This document shows, piece by piece, positions 57,044 to 64,000 of a DNA stretch of 64,000 nt. Numbering within the stretch: position 1 is the first letter of the stretch; each line of letters opens with the position of its first letter. The stretch is from [Actinomadura] parvosata subsp. kistnae (GTDB taxonomy: Bacteria; Actinomycetota; Actinomycetes; Streptosporangiales; Streptosporangiaceae), in contig NZ_OOHJ01000022.1 of the NCBI RefSeq assembly GCF_900323885.1, forward strand, positions 1,116,001 to 1,180,000, read 5' to 3'. Both the position numbers and the translations under genes were made by a program. Below the pieces are notes generated by a model that was not told the origin of the DNA, ran no database searches, and worked only from the letters and a program-made list of their open reading frames with translations.

Positions 57044-58158
57044 GCGACCAGCACCGCGCCGGTGACCGCCAGCGCCGCCACCCCGGTCAGCCCGGCCAGC
57101 GGCGCCGCCACGGCCAGCCCGAACGGCCGCGACGCGAACGAGATGAGCTGGTCGAACGAGCGCACCCGCCCGAGCGCGCCCTCCGGCACCTCCTCGGCCA
57201 CCACCGTCTCCCACAGCGGGCTGAGCAGCCCCAGCCCGAACATGGCCACGAAGTACGCCCCCGCCAGCACCGGCACGGGCGCCCCCGCGGCCAGGGCCAC
57301 CATGGGCAGGAGGTAGGCCGCGGCGCCGGCCTGCACCACGGCCAGCGGGCGCCGGATCGGCAGCCTGGGGGCGGCGAACACGCCCAGCACCATCCCCACG
57401 GTCCCGCCCTGCACGATCAGCGTCCAGCCGGCCTCGCCGCCGCCCAGGTGCCGCACCACCATGACGGGGCCGAGGGTCAGGAACAGCCCGGCCACGAAGT
57501 GCCAGACGCCGTGGCCGAGCACGGCCGCCAGGAACCAGGGCCGCGTCCTGACCTCCCGCCAGCCTCCCGCGAGGTCTGCCAGGAACGCCCGCCGCGCTCC
57601 CGCCCCCTCGCCGGAGGTCCGGACGCCGCCCAGGGTCACGGCGGAGCAGGCGAACAGCACCGCCGTGAGCCCGGCCGCCCATCCGGGGCCGGCGGCCACG
57701 GTGACCGTCCCGGCCAGGGCCGGGGCCGCCACGGTGGACAGGCTCGTGGCCACGCCGATGCGCGCGTTCATCCGCAGCCGGTCGGGGGCGGGCACGACCG
57801 CGATCACCAGCCGGGGCACCGCCGGGCTGCCGAACGCGATGGCCGCCCCCGCCACGGCCGACAGCAGGGCGAGGTCGAGCAGGCGGTGCACGCCCAGCAG
57901 GAGCTCGGCCGCGATGGCCGCCTGCGACAGGCAGCGGGTCAGGTCGGCGGCCAGCGCGAGCCGTTCGGGCCTGACCCGGTCGGCCACCACGCCGCCGACG
58001 GGCAGCAGCACCAGCAGCGGGACCAGCTCGCTGGCCAGCACGATCCCCAGCGCGCCGCCGTCGCCGCCGGCCCGGAGCACCGCCAGGGTGAGCGTGGTCG
58101 GGATGAGCGCCGTGGCCAGGGCGGACAGGCAGCGCCCCAGCAGAAGCCGTGACATCAT
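56968..58158 (-). CDS. MFS transporter, drug-efflux type
   Basis: Membrane exporter of 396 residues with about 12 helices, MFS_3/enterobactin exporter-like. Motif A-type loop VVADRVRPERLALAADL after helix 2 and the midpoint AAPRLPIRRPLAVVQ are visible. ATGATG at 58158 is preceded by TATCGT at eight bases. It is divergent from a MarR gene and shares two operators with it, so its expression is probably relieved when the MarR ligand, possibly its substrate, is present. Confidence 0.83.
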   Translation of the reverse strand: MMSRLLLGRCLSALATALIPTTLTLAVLRAGGDGGALGIVLASELVPLLVLLPVGGVVADRVRPERLALAADLTRCLSQAAIAAELLLGVHRLLDLALLSAVAGAAIAFGSPAVPRLVIAVVPAPDRLRMNARIGVATSLSTVAAPALAGTVTVAAGPGWAAGLTAVLFACSAVTLGGVRTSGEGAGARRAFLADLAGGWREVRTRPWFLAAVLGHGVWHFVAGLFLTLGPVMVVRHLGGGEAGWTLIVQGGTVGMVLGVFAAPRLPIRRPLAVVQAGAAAYLLPMVALAAGAPVPVLAGAYFVAMFGLGLLSPLWETVVAEEVPEGALGRVRSFDQLISFASRPFGLAVAAPLAGLTGVAALAVTGAVLVAAANLVAIAWQPAASDRRPEPVPPT

Positions 58159-58171
58159 GGGCAAAGACGAT

Positions 58172-58219
58172 ATTTCGCCAGCGAATGTTTCGTCAACAAA
58201 ATACTTGCTGGCGTATGAT
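58172..58219. promoter_or_regulatory. Paired MarR-type operators and marR -10 in the divergent gap
   Basis: Two inverted copies of a TTxGCTGGCGxAAT-like site are seen: TTCGCCAGCGAA at 58174-58185 and ATACTTGCTGGCGTAT at 58201-58216; the cores CGCCAGC and GCTGGCG are at 58176-58182 and 58207-58213. TATGAT (58214-58219) is the -10 of marR, seven bases before its ATG, and is cut into by the second site. The first site flanks the MFS -10 (TATCGT on the minus strand). Confidence 0.65.
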
Positions 58220-58226
58220 CGCTGCC

Positions 58227-58712
58227 ATGGAGGACTCGGTCGATCGCCATCTGGCCCGCTGGCGCGGCAAGGCGCCCTTCGACGAGCGGGTGGAGGCGAT
58301 CGTGACGCGGATGCAGTTCCTCGTGAAGCACCTGTCCCACACGAAGGAGGCGGCGCTGGCGGAGGTGGGCATGCAGGACTACGAGTTCGAGACGCTGCAC
58401 CGCCTCGTGGCGCGCGGCGGGTCTGCGACGCCGTCGGAGCTGGCCGCCGACCTGCTGCTCTCACCCGCCGGGATGACCGGCCGCCTCGACACGCTGGAGC
58501 GCACGGGGCTCGTGCGCCGCGTCCGCAGCGCCTCCGACCGCCGCCGGGTGGACGTCGAGCTCACCCCCAAGGGCAAGGACCTCTGGTTCGAGGCGATGAC
58601 CATCCGGGCCGAGGTGGAGGCCGCCATGGTCAACGCCCTGTCGGCCGCGGATCAGGACGTGCTGGACACCCTGCTCAAGCAGCTCCTGCTGAAGGCGGAA
58701 GGCACCCGCTGA
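58227..58712 (+). CDS. MarR-family transcriptional regulator
   Basis: Winged-helix repressor of 161 residues. The DNA-binding part has LHRLVARGGSATPSELAADLLLSPAGMTGRLDTLERTGLVRRVRSASDRRRVDVELTPKG, whose landmarks are MTGRLDTLE and the wing SDRRRVDVELT. Helices at both ends form the dimer. ATG 58227 is chosen because TATGAT lies seven bases before it; a GTG/ATG further up falls in the operator. It probably controls itself and the MFS gene. Confidence 0.9.
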   Translation: MEDSVDRHLARWRGKAPFDERVEAIVTRMQFLVKHLSHTKEAALAEVGMQDYEFETLHRLVARGGSATPSELAADLLLSPAGMTGRLDTLERTGLVRRVRSASDRRRVDVELTPKGKDLWFEAMTIRAEVEAAMVNALSAADQDVLDTLLKQLLLKAEGTR

Positions 58713-58715
58713 TCG

Positions 58716-59687
58716 CTACCGGCCGGTGCGGCTGGCCACGATCACCTGCACCGTGTGCTCCAGCGCGTACGCCGGATCCGCGCCCCCGCCCTTGACCTGC
58801 TCATCGGCGCTGGCCACCGCCTGGATCGCGCGCGACAACCCCTCCGGCCCCCACCCGTTGAGCTGCCGCTTGACCCGATCGACCTTCCACGGCGGCATGC
58901 CGACATGGCTGGCGAGCTGCCCGCCCCGCAGGTTGCGCGGCGCACTGCCCACCTTGGCGAGCGAGCGCAGCCCGCCGGCCAGCGCACTGACCAGCAGCAC
59001 CGGCGCGACCCCGGTGCCCAGCGCCCACCTGAGCTGCTCCAGGGCCTCGGCCAGCCGCCCCTCGACGGCGGAGTCGGCGACGTTGAAGCCCGTGACCTCG
59101 GCCCGCCCCTTGTGGTAGCGGGCCACCGCCGCCGCGCCGATCGTCTTGTCGTCGGTGTCGAACACGAGCTGGCTGCACGCGGCGGCCAGCTCTCTCAGGT
59201 CGTTGCCGACGGCGTCGAGCAGCGCCTGCGCCGCGTCGCCCGAGATGCTCCGCCCGGCCCGCTTGAACTCGCCCTTGATGAAGTCGAGCCGCTCCCCCGC
59301 CTTGGTGACCTTGCTGACCGTGACCACCTTGGCGCCGGCCTTCTTCACCCCGTCGACCAGCGCCTTCCCCTTCACCCCGCCCGGGTGCGACAGCACCATC
59401 ACGGTGTCTTCCGAGGGCTGCTTGGTGTAGGCGACGATCTCGGCGATGACCTCCTTCGACAGGTCTTGGGCCGACCTGATCACCACCACCGAGCGGTCGC
59501 CGAACAGCGACGGCGAGGTGAGCTGCGCCAGCTCCCCCGTCGTGACCTTGCTCCCGAACAGGTCGTGCACCTCCGCGCTGGGATCGGCGGCCCGCGCCGC
59601 CGCCACGACCCCGCTCACCGCCCGCTCGGCCAGCAACTCCTCGTCGCCGACGACCAGGGTCACAGGTGCTGCATCGGTTCCCGCCAT
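58716..59687 (-). CDS. holA: DNA polymerase III subunit delta
   Basis: Clamp-loader subunit, 323 residues from ATG 59687 (MAGTDAAPVTLVVGDEELLAERA). It has the AAA+-like fold of HolA with VMVLSHPGGVKGKALVDGVKKAGAKVV and QLVFDTDDKTIGAAAVARY. It opens the sliding clamp. Longer starts at 59699 and 59717 are possible; none has a good Shine-Dalgarno or TANNNT. Monocistronic, convergent with marR three bases away. Confidence 0.9.
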   Translation of the reverse strand: MAGTDAAPVTLVVGDEELLAERAVSGVVAAARAADPSAEVHDLFGSKVTTGELAQLTSPSLFGDRSVVVIRSAQDLSKEVIAEIVAYTKQPSEDTVMVLSHPGGVKGKALVDGVKKAGAKVVTVSKVTKAGERLDFIKGEFKRAGRSISGDAAQALLDAVGNDLRELAAACSQLVFDTDDKTIGAAAVARYHKGRAEVTGFNVADSAVEGRLAEALEQLRWALGTGVAPVLLVSALAGGLRSLAKVGSAPRNLRGGQLASHVGMPPWKVDRVKRQLNGWGPEGLSRAIQAVASADEQVKGGGADPAYALEHTVQVIVASRTGR

Positions 59688-59729
59688 GTCAGGCAGCATG
59701 CCATGCGCCACCGACAACGTGGTACTCGA

Positions 59730-60188
59730 TCACTGGCACAGCTCTGCCAGGCGGGGCTTGACGACGTCGATGAGCACGTCCGCGTCGATCTCGATGGTCC
59801 GGTCGGGACGCCCGCTGCCGCAGTAGACCGTGCCCATCCCCGGCACGGAGGCGTCGAACACGATCACGACACCGTCGGCGTCGCACACCGGGCTCGCGCC
59901 GCCCGGCTGCACGCCCAGCAGCCGCAGCTCCTCGGGCGCGGCCTGGCGGAGCCGGTCGCGGCGCACGCCTGCCGCCCTGGCCAGGCGGGCGTACCCGACC
60001 CGCCCGGTCACGGGCAGCGCGGCCAGGACGAAGGTGCCGTCCACCGTACGGAAGACCATGGTCTTCAGCATCATGGGGGTGGGCAGGCCGAGCTTGGTCT
60101 CGGCGTCGTGCCGTCCGACGATCGGCACGTGCTCGTGCAGCTTGAAGGGCGCCCCGGACGCCCGGAGCAGATCTTCCGGCGACGTCAC
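59730..60188 (-). CDS. YbaK/EbsC-type aminoacyl-tRNA deacylase
   Basis: Cytosolic protein of 152 residues. The YbaK landmarks are PTPMMLKTMVFRTVDGTFVLAALP (Lys in KTMVF), the GGASPVCD loop and VYCGSGRPDRTIEID, which hold the bound aminoacyl end. Members hydrolyse mischarged Cys- or Ala-tRNA. Leaderless GTG at 60188. Confidence 0.87.
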   Translation of the reverse strand: MTSPEDLLRASGAPFKLHEHVPIVGRHDAETKLGLPTPMMLKTMVFRTVDGTFVLAALPVTGRVGYARLARAAGVRRDRLRQAAPEELRLLGVQPGGASPVCDADGVVIVFDASVPGMGTVYCGSGRPDRTIEIDADVLIDVVKPRLAELCQ

Positions 60189-60194
60189 CGGGCG

Positions 60195-60200
60195 ATCCTA
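60195..60200 (-). promoter_or_regulatory. -10 hexamer TAGGAT of the YbaK-type gene
   Basis: On the minus strand TAGGAT ends six bases before the GTG at 60188. It overlaps the stop codon of the upstream permease gene. Confidence 0.5.
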
Positions 60201-61601
60201 CCGGGCGGGCCCCGCCGCGGCGGGGTCCGGCGACAGCTCCTCGGGCCCCGGCTCCGGGCCGGCCCGCCGGCCGAGCAGGCGGTGGGCGACGGCGGCCACC
60301 ACGACCAGGAGCAGCAGGGGCGCGCCGAGCCGGGTGGGCGTCGCGAACGTCTCCGTCACGCTCATCGTGGCGAGCACCCCGAGCAGCACGAGGATGGACA
60401 GGGCCGATCCGGCGGCGAGCAGGTTCCCCCTCGGTGAGCGGCGCTCCGGGTGGGCGCGCCAGAACGCGAGGTAGGTGGCCAGGATCAGCACCCAGGTGAG
60501 CACCGCGCCGCCGAGCGCGAGGCCGACCAGCGCGAGGAACGCCTGCCCCGGGGCGAACGCGGCCAGCAGCGAGGCCAGCACCAGGCCCAGCCCCGAGAAG
60601 AGGAGCGCGTTCAGCGGCACGCCCCGGCGGTTGACCCGGGCGAACACCCCCGGCGCGTGCCGGGTCACGGAGAGCTGGTAGAGGGTGCGGCTGGTGAGGT
60701 AGACGTTGGTGTTCATGGCCGAGACGGCCGCCACCAGGACCACCGCGTTCATGATGTGCACGGCGGCGGGGATCCCGGCGTACTGGAACAACCGCACGAA
60801 GGGGCTGGCCGTGACGGTGCCGCCCGCGTCCGTCCACGGCACGACCGAGATGACGACCGCGGTGGCGAGCACGTAGAACAGCAGCAGCCGCACCACCACG
60901 CCGCGCGTGGCCGCGACCACGTCGCGGCGGGCGTCACGCGCCTCGCCCGCGGCGATCGCCATGCTCTCGGTGCCCATGTAACTGAAGAAAACCAGGACCA
61001 TCGCCAGCCAGATCCCCGGCAGCCCGAACGGGGCGAACCCGCCGTGATCCGTCCAGCCGGACAGGCCGATGGCCGGCGAACCCGGCAGCCCGAAGAAGAT
61101 CGCCGCGACGCCGAGACCGATGAACAGCAGGATCGCGACCACCTTGATCATCGCGAACCAGTACTCGAACTCGCCGAAGACCCGGACCGTGAGCGCGTTC
61201 GCGGCGAGCACCACGATCGCGATCACCGCGACCGGCACCCACAGCGGCAGCTGCGGCCACCACAGCCGCACGTAGATGCCCGCCGCCAGGGCCTCGCTGC
61301 CGACGTTGACCACCTGCGCGCCCCAGTACCACCAGCGCTGCACGAAGGCGGGGCCGCGGCCGAGGAACCGGTGGGCCAGCCCGCCGAACCCGTGCACCCC
61401 CGGATAGGCCGCGACCATGGTCGACAGCGCGTACGCCAGCGTCAGGGCGACCGCGCCGCCGATGAGGAACGAGACGACGACGGCGGGCCCGGCCGTGGCG
61501 ATCGCCGCGGCCGAGCCGAGGAACAGCCCGGTCCCGATGGCGCCGCCGATGCCGATCATGCGCATCTGGCGCCGGGACAGGTCGTGCCGCAGCGGATCCA
61601 T
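60198..61601 (-). CDS. Amino-acid permease (APC superfamily, AAT-like)
   Basis: Proton-coupled amino-acid transporter of 467 residues with 12 helices. The start RRQMRMIGIGGAIGTGLFLGSA, quoted by GIGGAIGTGLF, and FSYMGTESMAIAAGEARDARRDVV are diagnostic of the AAT branch (GABA, aromatic or basic amino acids). ATG 61601 is preceded by weak Shine-Dalgarno. It follows an MFS gene by two bases, so both are in one unit. Confidence 0.9.
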   Translation of the reverse strand: MDPLRHDLSRRQMRMIGIGGAIGTGLFLGSAAAIATAGPAVVVSFLIGGAVALTLAYALSTMVAAYPGVHGFGGLAHRFLGRGPAFVQRWWYWGAQVVNVGSEALAAGIYVRLWWPQLPLWVPVAVIAIVVLAANALTVRVFGEFEYWFAMIKVVAILLFIGLGVAAIFFGLPGSPAIGLSGWTDHGGFAPFGLPGIWLAMVLVFFSYMGTESMAIAAGEARDARRDVVAATRGVVVRLLLFYVLATAVVISVVPWTDAGGTVTASPFVRLFQYAGIPAAVHIMNAVVLVAAVSAMNTNVYLTSRTLYQLSVTRHAPGVFARVNRRGVPLNALLFSGLGLVLASLLAAFAPGQAFLALVGLALGGAVLTWVLILATYLAFWRAHPERRSPRGNLLAAGSALSILVLLGVLATMSVTETFATPTRLGAPLLLLVVVAAVAHRLLGRRAGPEPGPEELSPDPAAAGPAR

Positions 61602-61603
61602 AT

Positions 61604-62833
61604 CTATGACTCCTGCTCTGGAGCGTGTTCTGTGACGGAGAGGCTCAGCCGCCGGCGCCGCAGGGCCGGGGCGAGCGCCATGGCGATGCCCGCGCCGGCG
61701 GCGCCGGTGACCAGGCAGGCCGTCCACAACGCGGTGGCACCGTGTTCTTGCAGGACGAAACTGCTGCTCACCGGCCCGGCCAGGCTGGCGGCGCCGTACG
61801 CGGCGTTGAAGAAGCCGCTGTAGCGGCCCTGCATGTCGGGCGGGGCGATCTCCGCGACCAGCGCCGGGCCGACGGCGGCCACCGCGATCTCCCCCACCGT
61901 CCAGACCAGCACCGTCGCCGCGTACGCGGGCATGGTGGCGGCCAGCCCCGTCAGGCCGAAACCGGCGCCCGTGAGCGCGATGGCGGCGGCGAAGACGGCC
62001 AGCGGGGGCAACGCGGTCAGCCGGCGCAGCAGCAACGGCTGCAGCACCACCACGACCACCGGGTTGACGGCCAGCACCAGGCCGTAGGCGGAGGAGTCGA
62101 AGCCCTGCCCCGTCATGACGATCGGCAGAGCCACGTAGGCCTGGACCAGCAGGCAGGCGCAGAGGAAGAAGGCGAGAGTGAGGCTGACCAGCAGCCCGTC
62201 CGCCATCGTGAACCGCGTCCACGTGGTGCGCCGCGGCCTCGGCAGGTCCGCCGGCACCAGCCGGGCCGCGATGGTCGCGAAGCTGAGACAGGCGACGGCG
62301 TTGATGGCGAACAGCAGCCAGAACGACCTCGTCGCCAGCCACCCGCCCGCCACGCCGGCGACCGCCGTGCCCAGGTTGACCGCCCAGTAGAGCAGGCCGA
62401 ACGCGCGCGAGCGGTCGGCCGGGGCGACGGTGTCGGCGACGAGCGCCGACACCGCCGGCCGGTACAGGTCGACGGCCAGGCCGTACACGCCCACCGCCAG
62501 CGCGATGGCGACGACGTGCGTGGCGAACGGGATCAGCAGCATCGTGCCCGCGCTGGCCAGCATGCCCGCGATCAGCATGCGGCGGCGGCCCACCCGGTCG
62601 GCGAGCTGCCCGCCGAGGATCGGCGACAGCATCGCCCCGGCGCCGAACGTGGAGATGACCGTGCCGATGAGCACCGGGGACAGCTGCCAGCGGCCGGAGA
62701 GGTAGATCGCGAGGAAGGGCTGCACGACGTAGCCGGCCCGGTTGATGAGCGTGCCCGACCAGAGCACCCAGAACAGCCTGGGCAGCTTGCCCACCGGCCC
62801 CCGCGCCACCGCGGCCCTCACCACCTTCACCAT
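61604..62833 (-). CDS. MFS transporter
   Basis: Membrane transporter of 409 residues with 12 helices. Motif A is GGQLADRVGRRRMLIAG after helix 2; PADRSRAFGLLYWAVNLGTAVAGVAGGWLA at helix 5 is typical of drug-efflux (DHA1-like) members. It lies in a run with an amino-acid permease and a FemX/GNAT-like gene, which could be an export or uptake set for a modified amino acid or peptide; this is inference. Confidence 0.85.
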   Translation of the reverse strand: MVKVVRAAVARGPVGKLPRLFWVLWSGTLINRAGYVVQPFLAIYLSGRWQLSPVLIGTVISTFGAGAMLSPILGGQLADRVGRRRMLIAGMLASAGTMLLIPFATHVVAIALAVGVYGLAVDLYRPAVSALVADTVAPADRSRAFGLLYWAVNLGTAVAGVAGGWLATRSFWLLFAINAVACLSFATIAARLVPADLPRPRRTTWTRFTMADGLLVSLTLAFFLCACLLVQAYVALPIVMTGQGFDSSAYGLVLAVNPVVVVVLQPLLLRRLTALPPLAVFAAAIALTGAGFGLTGLAATMPAYAATVLVWTVGEIAVAAVGPALVAEIAPPDMQGRYSGFFNAAYGAASLAGPVSSSFVLQEHGATALWTACLVTGAAGAGIAMALAPALRRRRLSLSVTEHAPEQES

Positions 62834-62854
62834 CGGATCGGCGTCACCGCGATC

Positions 62855-63868
62855 TCACCACCGCAGTTCGAACGCGTTCGCGGCCCGCCGCTGCGCCATG
62901 TTCGCCGCCAGCCGCGCCCCGATCTCCTCGAACCCGGCGCGCAACCGCTGCCGCAGCCGCTCCACCTCACCCGTCTCCCGGTCGCCGACCGGCCCCAGAT
63001 GGTTCTCCAGCAGGTAGAACGTGTTCGCCCCCATGTCGAGCTTGTTCAGCTCGGCACCCCTGCCGAGGACGAACGTGTCCACGCCCATGTCGGCGCCCCG
63101 CCGGAACATCTCGTAGAACCACGCCTTGTACAGGTTCTGGCTGCTCGGCACCACCGCGTGGTCGATGCCCTGGGCGACGAACGACATGGTGCGCCCGCCG
63201 TCCTCCACCAGGTTCAGGCCCGCCTGCACCGGCGGGCCGCCCTCCAGCGGGCGGCGCAGGTACAGGTGCAGCCCGGCCCCGAGCGGCGTCCGGAGCATCG
63301 CCCTGAGCGCCGGCAGCGACAGGTGGTTGTGCTGGTGACCGTACTTGCGCAGGTTCAGCCGGTGCAGCCGGTCGAACAGCAGCAGGTGCTCCTCCGTGAT
63401 GTCGGGGAACGAGACGAGCTCCAGGTCGTACCGCTCGGCGGCGCGGCGGGCCGCCCGGCGCAGATCACCGTGCCGGTTCTTGCCGAGCTGGCCGCGCAGG
63501 TCCTCGTCGACCCCGTCGCGCACCCGGTAGTCGGCCCCCACGAACCACGGGATCGGCGTGAACCCGGCCGCCCGCAGCGCCCCGGTGTCGTCGGCCGCCT
63601 TGACGACCGGGTACAGCACCCAGTCGGTGGCGAGGTCCGCGGCCCGCTCCCGGGCCTCCCGCACGGTGCGGGCGTCCGGCGCGTCCACGTGGGTGGCGTA
63701 GAAGTAGCCTGCCGGCACGTACGCCGTCTGCCGGTGCAGCTTCTGGTCGCCCAGACCCGCCTCCCGCACGATCGCCCACCAGTGGATCATCTCGCCGAGC
63801 ACGACCGCGGGCGCGGCGACGCCGTACATCTGGCAGAACAGGTCGCGGTAGATCGGCGCCGGTCGCAT
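62855..63868 (-). CDS. GNAT/FemX-like acyltransferase
   Basis: Protein of 337 residues with the Acetyltransf_6 fold used by aminoacyl- and acyl-transferring enzymes. It has RHGDLRRAARRAAERYDLELV, FDRLHRLNLRKYGHQHNHLS, and the typical core YKAWFYEMFRRGADMGVDTFVLGRGAELNKLDMG, quoted here by LGRGAELNKLDMG. The proteins of this kind load an amino acid from tRNA or an acyl group onto an amine. It is next to two transporters and an unidentified upstream gene, an arrangement seen in small-molecule clusters. Confidence 0.7.
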   Translation of the reverse strand: MRPAPIYRDLFCQMYGVAAPAVVLGEMIHWWAIVREAGLGDQKLHRQTAYVPAGYFYATHVDAPDARTVREARERAADLATDWVLYPVVKAADDTGALRAAGFTPIPWFVGADYRVRDGVDEDLRGQLGKNRHGDLRRAARRAAERYDLELVSFPDITEEHLLLFDRLHRLNLRKYGHQHNHLSLPALRAMLRTPLGAGLHLYLRRPLEGGPPVQAGLNLVEDGGRTMSFVAQGIDHAVVPSSQNLYKAWFYEMFRRGADMGVDTFVLGRGAELNKLDMGANTFYLLENHLGPVGDRETGEVERLRQRLRAGFEEIGARLAANMAQRRAANAFELRW

Positions 63869-63870
63869 CG

Positions 63871-63999
63871 TCAGCCCACGACCTCGGCGGTCAGGCCCCG
63901 CGCGGCGGCCTCCAGCAGGATCTCGTCCCGCTGCCGCCAGTGCGACCAGAACGCGCCCTTGTACCCCATCTGCACCAGGCAGGTGAGGAACGGATTGTC
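63871..63999 (-). CDS. C-terminal end of an unidentified gene (partial)
   Basis: Last 42 codons of a gene entering from beyond base 64000: LTCLVQMGYKGAFWSHWRQRDEILLEAA, written by parts, ending GLTAEVVG and TGA at 63871. Too short to name. The stop is two bases before the FemX-like ATG, so they share a transcript. Confidence 0.5.
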   Translation of the reverse strand, partial: DNPFLTCLVQMGYKGAFWSHWRQRDEILLEAAARGLTAEVVG

Positions 64000-64000
64000 G

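Noticed and set aside
57000-58150. Plus-strand genes within the MFS region
   Set aside because: Gln/Arg/His-rich translations are antisense shadows of the membrane protein.

Overview
The window reads as a chromosomal segment of a high-GC actinomycete. I infer Streptosporangiales, perhaps Nonomuraea-like, from gene content and order; no rRNA or other direct marker is present. Supporting evidence is the very high GC, many GTG starts, GTGA/ATGA start-stop overlaps, a CIRCE-controlled hrcA-dnaJ-rsmE operon, the conserved actinobacterial run phoH-ybeY-CorC/CNNM-era, DUF3097, and at least fifteen genes whose start codon sits 6-7 bases after a TANNNT hexamer (probable leaderless transcripts).

Layout. 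1-6.1 kb: end of a kgtP-like symporter, an OmpR-type two-component pair, and a FAD monooxygenase/MFS efflux pair divergent from a TetR gene with two dyad operators. 6.2-8.7 kb: a toxin-antitoxin-like pair whose toxin gene is interrupted by a 1,706-bp ISAzo13-type element with readable inverted repeats and a TAT duplication. 8.75-10.4 kb: an orphan TAXI binding lipoprotein and a Mut7-C protein. 10.46-20.3 kb: urea uptake (urtABCDE, minus strand) back to back with urease (ureABCFGD, plus strand). In this block ureC carries three single-base homopolymer deletions, ureF has about 195 residues of in-frame repeat insertion, and ureD has a 3 x 12-residue repeat at its N terminus. 20.3-28.0 kb: era, a NUDIX protein, a deaminase-like protein, a lipoprotein, CorC/CNNM (frameshifted), ybeY, phoH with a class 3-type intein, and a HIT protein. 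28.1-36.1 kb: an ECF sigma factor with a membrane partner, rsmE-dnaJ-hrcA, two Pro/Gly/Tyr-rich membrane proteins around DUF3097, and hemW.

36.1-49.5 kb: an StyA-like monooxygenase, a GH18 chitinase behind a 21-bp palindrome, a MOSC protein, a NarL-type two-component pair, about 0.8 kb of G-rich degenerate repeats, and an ABC ATPase/permease pair joined by an 18-bp minisatellite in which six units carry a perfect Shine-Dalgarno core. After these come an acetyltransferase, lepA, a GH18-like membrane protein and rpsT. 49.7-58.7 kb: a four-gene ABC exporter (two large FtsX-type permeases, two ATPases) and an MFS/MarR divergent pair with paired operators. 58.7-64 kb: holA, a YbaK-type deacylase, an amino-acid permease, an MFS transporter, a FemX/GNAT-like protein and the end of an unidentified gene.

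The metabolic theme is nitrogen: urea import feeding cytosolic urease. I did not identify a clear wholly new multi-gene system. The strongest unusual signals are the repeat-driven remodelling of coding sequence (ureF, ureD, the tandem Shine-Dalgarno junction, the G-rich array), the intein, the IS-interrupted toxin gene, and four same-type homopolymer frameshifts that look like sequence errors. All statements come from reading the sequence; no searches were run.
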